Part shown: in pieces, positions 1 through 8,418 of the stretch
Position numbering within the stretch: position 1 is the stretch's first letter
Layout of the letters: each line of letters begins with the position of its first letter
Origin: Russula earlei
Taxonomy: Eukaryota > Basidiomycota > Agaricomycetes > Russulales > Russulaceae
DNA length: 15,213 bases
Assembly (NCBI GenBank): GCA_025769875.1
Contig: JAGFNK010001081.1
Coordinates: forward strand, 1 to 15,213
Direction: 5' to 3'
Notes under the pieces: generated by a model
Database searches by the model: none
Seen by the model: only the letters and a program-made list of their open reading frames with translations
What the model was told of the DNA's origin: nothing
Program-made: the position numbers and the translations under genes

Positions 1-914
1 GAATAGGCCTCCCAACACAAATAATATCAGACAGAGGCCCTCAATTCACAGCAAAAGTTACTCAAGAACTATGGAAGAAGTTAAATGTCAAAGTATCATT
101 AAGCACAGCATACCACCCACAGACAGATGGGGAAACAGAACAAGTTAACCAAGAACTAGAACAATACCTATGAATATTTTGCAACCATCAAGCGGACAAT
201 TGGGCAGGCCTAATTCCCTTTATGGAGTTTGCACATAATGCCAGACAACACAGTGCTATGAACAAACCCCCTTTTGAGGTCTGGTATGGCTTTAACCCAA
301 CATTTGCTCTGCCCCTTGCCTTTACATCAAAGTTCCCTTCAATCCAAGAAAGACTAACAAGACTAAACCAGCTCAGAGAAGAAGTAGCTGCCTCCCTGAA
401 CTGAGCAACCAAGATCATGAAGCAATCAGGACCTCAGTCCCCCACATTTTGTTTTAAAGAAGGGGATCAAGTATGGCTGGAAGCCATGAATCTATGAACC
501 ACTCACCCAAAAGCAAAATTAGCCCCTCGACGCTATGGACCATTCAAAGTCACCACCGCTTATCCAGTAAATGTTCGCCTCAAACTACCAAAGTCTTGGA
601 AAATACACCCAGTTTTTCACCACTCCCTGATCAAACCTTATAAAGAAACCGCTGCCCATGGCCCTAACTTCTCAAACCTGCCACCGGTACTAATCGAAGG
701 AGAAGAGCAATACAAAGTGGAACAGATCTTAAACTCTCGACTCTCCCCGAACCGCAAAGGGATCCAATACCTAGTTAAATGGAAAGGGTACACTGCTGCA
801 GAAAACACTTGGGAACCAGCCTCTAACCTATCGAGAGCGCAATCAATTGTCAAAGACTTCCATTGGAAATATCCGAAGGTGCTTAAAACGATTCCCACCA
901 GGAGTAACCCCTAA
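1..914 (+). pseudogene. pol fragment: integrase C-half and chromodomain, with three stops
   Basis: This matches residues from about 956 to the end of the intact Pol encoded at 4642-8418. Visible are the second catalytic Asp (SDRGPQF), the catalytic Glu in the QTDGETE motif, the GPF module (RRYGPFKV) and a chromodomain with YLVKWKGY and ENTWEP. The frame begins at base 3 and ends at TAA 912-914. In-frame TGA codons at 171-173, 402-404 and 495-497 break it; in the intact copy all three positions are CGA (Arg). No indel breaks the frame, so the decay is purely by substitution. Product when intact: strand transfer by integrase, with the chromodomain steering insertion to marked chromatin. Confidence 0.93.
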
Positions 915-1161
915 ACCAACAACCCTCATCATGACCTCTGTCGACGACTACCTTTATCCTTGTTACCAACAAACTTTTCAAAGAACCCCTGCGATCACAT
1001 GCACTCAATCGACCACAGCTATCCCCAAAGCAATCCATAGAACAAGAAAGAACTCCCCACAAACAAACAGACTTTGACTTTTCATATGCAAACTACTCCA
1101 CCTTCCAAAGAAACAAGTCCCTACCGTTGCAGGAGCAACAAGTCTATAAAGAGGGGATGAA
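915..1161 (+). other. 3' untranslated stretch and polypurine tract of the plus-strand copy
   Basis: Between the pol stop and the LTR there are 247 nt, the same length as in the minus-strand copy. The last 14 bases (1148-1161, AAAGAGGGGATGAA) are purine-rich and directly abut the LTR, as expected for the primer of plus-strand DNA synthesis. A short frame with ATG at 931 stays open for 48 codons in both copies, but it overlaps no known domain and may be chance. Confidence 0.75.
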
Positions 1162-1959
1162 TGTTACGAACCAAGGCCAGGTCCTGGTCGTTGATGGTCC
1201 TATTTCACTCAAGAGAGACCTCTCTCATTTTGCATTACCAACTCCCTTCCGTTTTCTGGGCTATCCCTCCTGCAGTGCAAGATATCGCTATTGCAAAGAC
1301 ACTATAACATGGCCAGGCACCCGTTTCCTAATCGGGTAATCATCGCGTGGCAGCCACATGGTCACCCAGCCACCAGGAACCCAAAACAGTGGCACAAACT
1401 CTTAGAAACCATTGCATAACTCATCTGATGTCATCAAGGCTCCAATGACATCATGGCTTACTGAGTGACTCCACAGTGATATCATAATGATGTCATCGCT
1501 CCACAATGATCAGTAATGCGCTCAGTAAGCCTGAAACTTGACACAAGCAAGTTTATGCCTCTGTAGTCCTATTGGATGGTACCAAAGAGTCTAGAATAGC
1601 CCCAGTTCTTTGTAATTGACCCTGTACACTGTATATAAGCCCCAATGAAGTATGGCAGTCATCAGACTGTCCATTTGTGATACTCTCATCTTCCTGGGTA
1701 CTCCCCTGCGACCACTCAGTTTAAAGACTCCCCTCGCCTCCAAGGTACTCTTCAACGACCACCTTGTTTAAAGCCCTCTCGCTGCACTGGCCTCTGCTCT
1801 TCACCTCTGCCTCCTGCAACACCTACCAGTCCCCATCTGGTACCTCCTCGTCATTTGGCTCGTCCTCCTGTTCAACGCCGCCTTTGCCACGTACCATCTG
1901 TTCTGACCCTTGCCCACCTGCTCCTGAGTCCTTAGTGATCAGCAGTACGTGTCTTGACA
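1162..1959 (+). repeat. LTR of the plus-strand chromovirus copy (798 bp)
   Basis: The repeat begins TGTTACGAACC and ends TGTCTTGACA, with TG..CA termini. It aligns along its whole length with the two LTRs of the minus-strand element (829 and 830 bp) and lacks one 31-bp promoter unit, which explains the length difference. It holds a TATA box (TATATAA, 1632-1638) and the start region with AGACTGTCCA at 1664-1673. The bZIP-type site that reads TGACGTCA in the other copies has decayed here to TGATGTCA (1426-1433), a CpG loss. From the expected RNA start to the LTR end there is no ATG. Confidence 0.92.
1426..1638 (+). promoter_or_regulatory. LTR promoter: decayed bZIP-site cluster and TATA box
   Basis: Sites of the form TGAxxTCA lie at 1426-1433, 1446-1453, 1477-1484 and 1488-1495, upstream of TATATAA at 1632-1638. 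One repeat unit is missing compared with the other two LTRs. The TATA box is 29 nt before ATCAGACTGTCCA, the likely RNA start. Confidence 0.6.
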
Positions 1960-1967
1960 GGAAGGAG

Positions 1968-2477
1968 TATTAGATCTTTCTGGACTATGGCAACAAGATA
2001 AGAGGGGCTCTGCAGATGAGGTAGGAGTCAACTGTTTGGGATTGGCAAACTAAATCGAGCTTAAGGCTCAACTGCTACAGACAGGGGGCTTTATATAGCC
2101 CTACAGGGATAAGGTTTGTGCTACTGTAGTACTGGTTGGTGCTATAGAAGCAAAAGGCAGCTCATAGAAGTGAGGTTGCATCTATGTAAACAATCTCAGT
2201 GCTGGAAGCATTAAGTGCTTCCCTAGTAGCAATCTTGGTGTCATAAGTACTTTCCTAATCAAGGAAGCGACATATGTGGCAGTACAAGAACATCTGGAAC
2301 AGAAGCAATGCTATTCATTGCTTTGTTAGTACATCTTCAGAATGATATGATTAACGCGTTCCGAATGTGATATCATCGGACATAAATGGTCAAGATCTGA
2401 TGCACGCATGATGCAAACAGTGCAGTCCATAGTTCAGGTGTTCCGGCATCTTCCGGACACCAAACCACTCGGTAACA
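1968..2477 (+). repeat. Left LTR of the small element (510 bp)
   Basis: This repeat is similar to 3088-3564 over its full length, with an extra stretch of about 33 bp after the GGAAGCA..TGCTTCC hairpin (2204-2222). A TATA-like TTTATATAG lies near 2090. It has lost CpG at several places where the right copy keeps it. It is preceded by GGAAGGAG (1960-1967), the same eight bases that precede the right LTR. Confidence 0.85.
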
Positions 2478-3087
2478 TTACCTCTCCTTCAGATTGGTGG
2501 TCCCATGCACCAACAATTTTAAAATCGAGTGGTGGGGTCAACACCATCATCATCAAGGGGAGGAGGTGACACAGTGAAGGTGTATCAGCCTTCTTCTGCT
2601 GCCTCATAGGCAGCCAATGCTGAGGCCACTATTGCCTCTGACTCCTCAGTGACGGCTGAAGGAGACATGATCTGTGGGAGTCTGTCAGAGTGCCTGGGTA
2701 ACCTCCTGACTAGAGGTGTGTCGGAGCGGAGAGGGGTCATAGTGAAAGGTCCTTGAAAGGTCCTGGATCCTTCTCCTTTCGCTACCTGCAGGATGCATGG
2801 GTTAGCAATGTCCTCCCTCTCCTGGTCGGACTTCCTCTTCCTGCTTGAGTGTGCCAGTTCCCATCCTTGGTGAAAAGGGCATGATCTGACAGGTGTGTAG
2901 GAATGATGATAGGGAGGTACCAGGCAATGTGAGGCAGTGTCTGCTGCCAATTGGTCATGGCAATACTGGTGGGGCATGTTAAGGCTCCAAAGTGCCTTAA
3001 ATAAGATCAATGGTCACGTCTATAAACGCGTCCTACCAATGCAGATATGCTTGAGTCAAGCAAGCAATACTCGTGGAGGGGAAGGAG
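2478..3087 (+). other. Core of the small LTR element, no replication genes
   Basis: A possible primer-binding site begins TGGTGGTCCC at 2495, 17 nt after the left LTR; the spacing is long and the matching tRNA unknown, so this is tentative. The core ends in the purine run 3075-3087. The only longer open frame is on the minus strand (2977 to 2585). I see no gag, protease, reverse transcriptase or integrase motif in any frame. Confidence 0.6.
2585..2977 (-). CDS. Unrecognised antisense open frame in the small element
   Basis: A frame of about 130 codons begins at ATG 2977 and ends with TGA just left of 2585. It runs against the inferred orientation of the host element. The C-terminal part is Ala/Glu-rich (…ALAAYEAAEEG) and the middle is rich in basic and polar residues. 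No motif is recognised. It could be a captured piece of a host gene or a chance frame; its length alone does not decide. Confidence 0.2.
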   Translation of the reverse strand: MPHQYCHDQLAADTASHCLVPPYHHSYTPVRSCPFHQGWELAHSSRKRKSDQEREDIANPCILQVAKGEGSRTFQGPFTMTPLRSDTPLVRRLPRHSDRLPQIMSPSAVTEESEAIVASALAAYEAAEEG

Positions 3088-3564
3088 TGTTAGATCCTTC
3101 TAGAGTATGACAACAAGATGAGAGGGGCTCTGCAGACGGGGTAGGAGTCAACTGTTTGGGATTGGCAAACTAAGTCGAGCTTAGGGCTCAACTGTTACAA
3201 CTGGGGGCTTTATATAGCCTTACAGGGATAAGGTTTGTACTACTGTAGTACTAGTCGGTGCTATAGAAGCAAATCATGGCTCATAGAAGCGAGGTTGCTT
3301 CTATGTAAACAATCTCGGTGCTGGAAGCATTAAGTGCTTCCCCATTTAAGGAATCGACGTACGTGGCGGTACAGGAACATCTGGGACAGAAGCAATGCTA
3401 CTCATTGCTTCTTCAGTACATCTTCTGAAAGATACGATCAACGAGCTCCGAATGTGATATCAAGGAACATAAACGATCAAGATCTGACGCACGCATAATG
3501 CAAACAGTGCAGTCCATAGTTCAGGTGTTCCGGCATCTTCTGGACCCCAAACCACTCGGTAACA
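3088..3564 (+). repeat. Right LTR of the small element (477 bp)
   Basis: It begins TGTTAGATCC and ends CGGTAACA. It contains TTTATATAG near 3210 and the conserved hairpin GGAAGCA..TGCTTCC (3323-3341). Only one base (3565) separates it from the 3' LTR of the minus-strand chromovirus. Confidence 0.87.
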
Positions 3565-3565
3565 G

Positions 3566-4394
3566 TGTCAAGACATGTACTGCTGATCACTAAGGACTCA
3601 GGAGCAGGTGGGCAAGGGTCGGAACAGATGGTACGCGGCGAAGGCGGCGTTGAACAGGAGGACGAGCCAAATGACGAGGAGGTACCAGATGGGGACTGGT
3701 AGGTGTTGCAAGAGACAAAGGCGAAGGCTAGATGCCAGTGTAGCGAGGGGCTTTAAACAAGGCGGTCGTTGAAGAGTACCTTGAAGACGAGAGTAGACTT
3801 TAAACTGAGCGGTTGCAGGGGAGTACCCAGGAGGATGAGAGTATCACAAATGGACAGTCTGACAACTGCCATGCTTCATTGGGGCTTATATACAGTGTAC
3901 AGGGTCGATTACAAAGCACTGGGACTATTCTAGACTCTTTGGTACCATCCAATAGGACTACAGAGGCATAAACTTGCTTGTGTCAACTTTCAGGCTTACT
4001 GAGCACATTACTGATCATTGTGGAGCGATGACATCATTATGATGTCACTGTGGAGCGCTTAGTGAGCCTATGAGGTCACTGTGGAGTCGCTCAGTCAGCC
4101 ATGATGTCATTGGAGCCTTGATGACGTCAGATGATTTATGCAACAGTTTCTAAGAGTTTGTGCCGCTGTTTCGGGTCCATGGTGGCTGAGTGGCCATGTG
4201 GCTGCCACGCGATGATTACCCGATTAGGAAACTGGTGCCTGGTCGTGTTATAGTGCCTTTGCAATAGCAATATCTTGTACCGCAGGAGGGATAGCCCAGA
4301 AAATGGAAGGGAGTCGGCAATGCAAAGTGAGAGAGGTTTTTCTTGAGTAAAATAGGACAATCTTCAGGCCAGGACTTGGCCTTGGTTCGTAACA
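3566..4394 (-). repeat. 3' LTR of the complete chromovirus (829 bp)
   Basis: On the sense strand it begins TGTTACGAACC (4394) and ends TGTCTTGACA (3566). TATA box: 3892-3886 (TATATAA on the sense strand). The sequence AGACTGTCCA at 3860-3851 follows at the spacing expected for the RNA start. bZIP-type sites lie at 4122-4129 (TGACGTCA), 4102-4109, 4071-4078, 4040-4047 and 4029-4036. Near its end, ACGTG of the other copies has become ACATG, creating a sense ATG at 3576-3574. Confidence 0.95.
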
Positions 4395-4612
4395 TTCATC
4401 CCCTCTTTATAGACTTGTTGCTCCTGCAACAGTAGGGATTTGTTTCTTTGGAAGGTGGAGTAGTTTGCATATGAAAAGTCAGAGTCTGTTCGTTCGTGGG
4501 GAGTTCTCCCTTGTTCTATGATTTGCTTTGGGGATAGCTGTGGTCGATTGAGTGCATGTGGTCGCAGGAGTTCTCTGAAAAGTTCGTTGGTAACAAGGAT
4601 AAAGGTAGTCAT
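4364..4612 (-). CDS. Small open frame after pol, running into the 3' LTR
   Basis: An ATG at 4612 opens 82 codons in a different frame from pol. It covers the 3' untranslated stretch and the first 31 bases of the LTR. In the plus-strand copy the same frame is also free of stops through the equivalent region and further into the LTR, although its ATG is ACG there. No domain is recognised. It may be the remnant of a longer Pol tail or a chance frame. Confidence 0.2.
   Translation of the reverse strand: MTTFILVTNELFRELLRPHALNRPQLSPKQIIEQGRTPHERTDSDFSYANYSTFQRNKSLLLQEQQVYKEGMNVTNQGQVLA
4395..4408 (-). promoter_or_regulatory. Polypurine tract
   Basis: The sense-strand sequence AAAGAGGGGATGAA directly precedes the 3' LTR and is identical in the plus-strand copy. 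In this family such a tract survives RNase H and primes the second DNA strand. Confidence 0.75.
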
Positions 4613-4641
4613 CGACAGAGGTCATGATGAGAGTTGTTGGT

Positions 4642-7600
4642 TTAGGGGTTACTCCTGGTGGGAATCGTTCTAAGCGCCTTCGGATATTTCCGATGGAAGT
4701 CTTTAACAAGTGATTGCGCTCTTGATAGGTTAGATGCTGGCTCCCAAGTATTTTCTGCAACCGTATACCCTTTCCATTTAACTAGGTATTGGATTCCTTT
4801 GCGGTTTGGGGAGAGCCGAGAGTTTAGGATCTGTTCTACTTCATATTGTTCTTCACCTTCGACTAATATTGGTGGCGGGTTTGAAAAGTTAGGACCATGG
4901 GCAATGGTTTCTTTGTAAGGTTTAATCAGGGAGTGGTGAAGAACCGGGTGTATCTTCCAAGACTTTGGTAGCTCGAGGCGAACGTTTACTGGATAGGCAG
5001 TGGTGACTTTGAATGGCCCATAGCGTCGAGGGGCTAGTTTTGCTTTTGGGTGAGTGGTTCGTAGATTCGTGGCTTCCAGCCATACTTGATCCCCTTCTTT
5101 AAAACGAAATGTGGAGGATTGAGGTCCTGATTGCTTCATGATTTCTGTTGCTCGGTTCAGGGAGGCAGCTACTTCTTCTCTGAGTTGGTTTAGTCTTGAT
5201 AGTCTTTCTTGGATTGAAGGGAACTTTGATGTAAAGGCAAGGGGCGGAGCAAATGTTGGGTTAAAGCCATACCAGACTTCAAACGGGGGTTTGTTCGTAG
5301 CACTGTGTTGTCTGGCATTATGTGCGAACTCCATAAAGGGAACTAGTTCTGCCCAATTGTCTGCTTGATGGTTGCAAAATATTCGTAGGTATTGTTCTAG
5401 TTCTTGGTTAACTCGTTCTGTTTCTCCGTCTGTCTGTGGGTGATATGCTGTGCTTAATGATACTTTGACATTTAACTTCTTCCATAGTTCTTGAGTGACT
5501 TTTGCTGCGAATTGAGGGCCTCTGTCCGATATTATTTGTGTTGGGAGCCCTATTCTTCTCCAGACATTGTTCATGATTAGTGTCGCTGTTTCGTCTGCTG
5601 TGATTGTCTTGTGGCAAGGGGTAATGATTATTGCTTTACTGAATCGATCTACCACGACTAGGAGGCTGTCGAAGCCTTGTGAAATCGGTAGGTCCGTGAT
5701 AAAGTCCATAGTAATGCTTTTCCATACTTCTCCAGCTGGTGTAATCGGTACAAGGGGTGTTTCTGTCTTTGGACGGTTCTTTGTACTTTGGCAAATTGCG
5801 CAACCATCTACATAACTTTTGACATAGGTTAGCATTCCTGGCCACCAATAGTTTCGGCTGATTAGTTCATAAGTTTTCCATTGGCCAGGATGCCCAGTGG
5901 CAAGGGAGTCGTGGTGTAGTTTTAGAATTTTCTTTCTTAGGGTGTCGTTGTTTGGGATATAGACTTTTCCTTTGAATAGTATTAGTCCATCTTCAAGGTT
6001 CCAGTCCTGTAAGCCTTTGGATAGTCGCCTTGGTCCATTCTTTATAATGATTGCTAACGCGTTAGATACTTCTGGGTCATAGTCTTTGCTAGATCGTAGT
6101 TGTTGTCGAAGTTCCTGGTCGCCGATTGGTTCTGTAGCAGAGGTGCGTGTTGCTCTAATTTTAAAAAATTTGTCATCTAGGAGCACCTTTCCATCATTTT
6201 CGTTTTGTATCCCCTCTTTAAAGTCTGGCCGCCTGGACAGACCGTCTGCTTTGTTCATAGTTCCTGGGTGGTGGGTGATGGTGAAGTCGAAATTGCTGAG
6301 GAGGAGTGCCCATCGGGCTTGTCGTCTCGTGAGTTTCTGTTTTGTCATGAAGTATGTCAAGTTATTGTGGTCTGTCCATAGATCAATGGGGTGTGTAGCG
6401 CCTTCAAGGTAGTGTCGGAAGTGCCAGAGGGATAAAACAATAGCAAGGAGTTCTTTATCATAGATCATGTAATTTCGTTGTGCGGGGTCCAAGGATTTCG
6501 AGAAATAGGCTACTGGGTGATATCTGTTAAATTCATCGGGTTGTTCCAAGATTGCACCGACTGCAAAGTCACTTGCATCGCAGATGAGTCGAAAGGGTTT
6601 CGTGTGGTTAGGTAACATGAGGATTGGGGCCGTTGTGAATGCTTGGATTAGTTTCTGAAATGCTTGTTCTTCATCGTCTTCCCACTTGAAGGGGTTTTCT
6701 TTCTTTGTTAAGTTAAACAAGGGCCGTGCTATTCGAGAGTATTGGTGGATAAATCGTCGATAGAAGTTGCAGAATCCTAGAAATGCTTGTACTTCCGTAA
6801 CATTGGTCGGAGTAGGCCACTTTGTAATGCCTATTAACTTGTCTTGGTCCATGGATATTCGTCCTTGGGAGATATTGATGCCTAGGTAACTAATAGAGGT
6901 TTGTCGGAAAGCACATTTCTCTGGTTTCAAGTATAAGTCGTGGTCTTGGAGTGTTTTTAGGACCTTATGTGTCCAGTCGTCTAGTTCGTTCAAGGTTTGC
7001 GCCATGATTAGTATATCATCTAGATAAACAACCACTCGTTCAGTGGCAATGTATTTTGCTAGGATGGTGTTCATAAAGCGTTGGAAAGTGGCTGGGGCGT
7101 TGCAGAGACCAAATGTCATTATCAATGGTTCGAAGAGTCCTAATGGTGTCTTGAATGCTGCGAGGTGTTCATCGCCCTCTCTGAGGCGAATATTGTTGTA
7201 TCCCCATCGTACGTCAAACTTGGTAAAGTATTGGGCTCCTTGGAGTTTGTCAATTAATTCAGGAATCAAGGGTAGTGGATACGCGTCTTTGACAGTTGCT
7301 GTATTCAGGGCTCTGTAGTCTTGCACTGGTCGTAGATTTCCTCCTTTCTTTTCTACAAAGAAGAATGGGCTGGCAATAGCTGCTTTTGATGGTCGGATTG
7401 TGCCTCTTTTCAAATGTTCGTCTAAGTATTCTTTTAGGGCTTGTAGTTCCTTGGGAGTAAGTCGATAAATGCCAGAATCGCGTCGGGCGATCCCTGGTTT
7501 TAGATTGATTGCATGGTCCCATGGTTGGTGAGCAGGAAGGCGTTGAGAAGCTTGTTCATCGAAAACCTTTCGCCATTTCAAGAATTGGGCAGGGATAAGT

Positions 7601-8418
7601 TCGTCTAATGTCTTAGGGGGTGTTTCTGCATTGGCTAGCTTGGTAGCTGTGGTTGATTTGGCTCTTATGTTGATTGTTATTGGGCTAAACGCATCGTGGA
7701 TTTGTTCGTCAACACATGGGTTCAATGGTCCTTCAGTATCTGGGAAGATTAGTGCAGCAATGTCCGTAAACTCGGGTTCTTCTTCTTCAGGGAAAGTAAG
7801 CGCTTGTATTTGGTAATTCCGCGTTCCAGATGCAGATGCAATGGTTATGCTTGGGTGTGTGGTAAGGCAAGTTCGGGGGCAGTTCCTCAGTGTGATTGTA
7901 TCATTTGCCCAATCAATATCTGGGTTGTGGTGTCGTAGCCAATCGGTTCCTAAGATAATGTCGTGATCTCCAATGTTAGTGACAAGGAATTCTGCTTGTT
8001 CGTCATGAGTGGCGCCTGTGTGCGCTTGAATGCGAAGTCTTTGGATGGTGCTAAAGCGTATTAGTCCATTGGCATTTTGTGTTCCATCTACATTTTGTGC
8101 TGGCAAGGGTTTGATCATAGTTCGAAGGTGCAGGTGGTGTCTTTGTGCAAATCGTTCATGGATTATCATTCCTTCTGCTCCACTGTCGAGCAGGGCTCTT
8201 GCACCGATTTCTTTGCCGCTTGTCTTCCCTACTAAGGTAACTTTCAAGGCAATGGAAGGGGAGCGAATATTCTTGGTAAAAACTTTGGGGTAATTGATTT
8301 CTCTTTGTATCGTACTGATTTGGACCGCGTCCCTCCTCGGTGCAGAAGGGGGTCCAATTAAAAATCCATAGGAGCAGATCTTGGGCGGAGGATCGAGTCT
8401 GCAAGTGTTTCTCTCCAA
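4642..8418 (-). CDS. pol: Pol polyprotein: protease, RT, RNase H, integrase, chromodomain
   Basis: The enzymes that copy element RNA into DNA and insert it. The frame is open from 8469 and has no ATG before the protease, so it must be reached from gag by -1 frameshifting. Counting from the TTG at 8418 (1258 codons): retropepsin DSGAEG at 78-83; reverse transcriptase with Asp402 and YLDD at 465-468; RNase H with Asp614, Glu656, Asp683 and Asp725; integrase zinc motif His836, His843, Cys873, Cys876; catalytic Asp905, Asp965, Glu1001 (D-x35-E); GPF module near 1131-1138; chromodomain 1191-1242 with YLVKWKGY and ENTWEP. All key residues are present and no stop interrupts the frame, so the enzyme set could be functional. 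The chromodomain probably binds methylated histone and guides insertion to silent chromatin. The stop is TAA at 4642-4644. Confidence 0.96.
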   Translation of the reverse strand: MERNTCRLDPPPKICSYGFLIGPPSAPRRDAVQISTIQREINYPKVFTKNIRSPSIALKVTLVGKTSGKEIGARALLDSGAEGMIIHERFAQRHHLHLRTMIKPLPAQNVDGTQNANGLIRFSTIQRLRIQAHTGATHDEQAEFLVTNIGDHDIILGTDWLRHHNPDIDWANDTITLRNCPRTCLTTHPSITIASASGTRNYQIQALTFPEEEEPEFTDIAALIFPDTEGPLNPCVDEQIHDAFSPITINIRAKSTTATKLANAETPPKTLDELIPAQFLKWRKVFDEQASQRLPAHQPWDHAINLKPGIARRDSGIYRLTPKELQALKEYLDEHLKRGTIRPSKAAIASPFFFVEKKGGNLRPVQDYRALNTATVKDAYPLPLIPELIDKLQGAQYFTKFDVRWGYNNIRLREGDEHLAAFKTPLGLFEPLIMTFGLCNAPATFQRFMNTILAKYIATERVVVYLDDILIMAQTLNELDDWTHKVLKTLQDHDLYLKPEKCAFRQTSISYLGINISQGRISMDQDKLIGITKWPTPTNVTEVQAFLGFCNFYRRFIHQYSRIARPLFNLTKKENPFKWEDDEEQAFQKLIQAFTTAPILMLPNHTKPFRLICDASDFAVGAILEQPDEFNRYHPVAYFSKSLDPAQRNYMIYDKELLAIVLSLWHFRHYLEGATHPIDLWTDHNNLTYFMTKQKLTRRQARWALLLSNFDFTITHHPGTMNKADGLSRRPDFKEGIQNENDGKVLLDDKFFKIRATRTSATEPIGDQELRQQLRSSKDYDPEVSNALAIIIKNGPRRLSKGLQDWNLEDGLILFKGKVYIPNNDTLRKKILKLHHDSLATGHPGQWKTYELISRNYWWPGMLTYVKSYVDGCAICQSTKNRPKTETPLVPITPAGEVWKSITMDFITDLPISQGFDSLLVVVDRFSKAIIITPCHKTITADETATLIMNNVWRRIGLPTQIISDRGPQFAAKVTQELWKKLNVKVSLSTAYHPQTDGETERVNQELEQYLRIFCNHQADNWAELVPFMEFAHNARQHSATNKPPFEVWYGFNPTFAPPLAFTSKFPSIQERLSRLNQLREEVAASLNRATEIMKQSGPQSSTFRFKEGDQVWLEATNLRTTHPKAKLAPRRYGPFKVTTAYPVNVRLELPKSWKIHPVLHHSLIKPYKETIAHGPNFSNPPPILVEGEEQYEVEQILNSRLSPNRKGIQYLVKWKGYTVAENTWEPASNLSRAQSLVKDFHRKYPKALRTIPTRSNP
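8320..8366 (-). promoter_or_regulatory. Putative -1 frameshift signal at the gag stop
   Basis: On the sense strand gag ends GAT TTT TAA (8366-8358). The run of five T lets a Phe-tRNA slip back one base, from TTT at 8363-8361 to TTT at 8364-8362, which lands in the pol frame. Directly after the stop the arms TTGGACC (8357-8351) and GGTCCAA (8326-8320) form a perfect 7-bp stem, and CCCT/AGGG inside the loop can pair as well. Gag and the open pol frame overlap by 112 nt (8469-8358); I saw no classic X XXY YYZ heptamer elsewhere in that overlap. Confidence 0.55.

Larger units (their letters stand above)
1..1959 (+). mobile_element. Decayed, 5'-truncated chromovirus copy (Ty3/Gypsy)
   Basis: The window opens inside the integrase of a chromovirus on the plus strand and runs through the chromodomain, a 247-nt 3' untranslated stretch and a 798-bp LTR. 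It is a close relative of the complete minus-strand element at 3566-13246; the two can be aligned base by base with few indels. Three in-frame stops and loss of CpG sites show that it is an inactive older copy. Its LTR faces the 3' LTR of the minus-strand element, so the two copies lie tail to tail with a smaller LTR element between them. The rest of the copy lies left of the window. Confidence 0.93.
1968..3564 (+). mobile_element. Small non-autonomous LTR element (LARD/TRIM-like), probably Copia-type ends
   Basis: Two direct repeats (1968-2477 and 3088-3564) flank a 610-bp core with no reverse transcriptase, integrase or gag. The right repeat has perfect TGTTA..TAACA ends; the left begins TATTA, one base off. 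A purine run (GGAGGGGAAGGAG, 3075-3087) directly precedes the right repeat, which fits a polypurine tract and a plus orientation. The repeats differ at roughly one base in ten, so this is an old insertion. No target duplication is seen: the 5 bases outside are AGGAG on the left and GTGTC on the right. Copia affinity is inferred only from the TGTTA..TAACA ends. Confidence 0.75.

Noticed and set aside
1968..3564. Minus orientation for the small LTR element
   Set aside because: A better TATA (TATATAAAG) reads on the minus strand, but the polypurine tract next to the right LTR and the TGG-type site after the left LTR favour plus. Not certain.
3561..3570. Target-site duplication of the complete chromovirus
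   Set aside because: The five bases left (AACAG) and right (ATGCA) of the element do not match, nor do 4- or 6-base versions.
4658..8293. Several plus-strand open frames of 60-110 codons opposite pol
   Set aside because: They are antisense shadows of the intact pol frame with no motif of their own.
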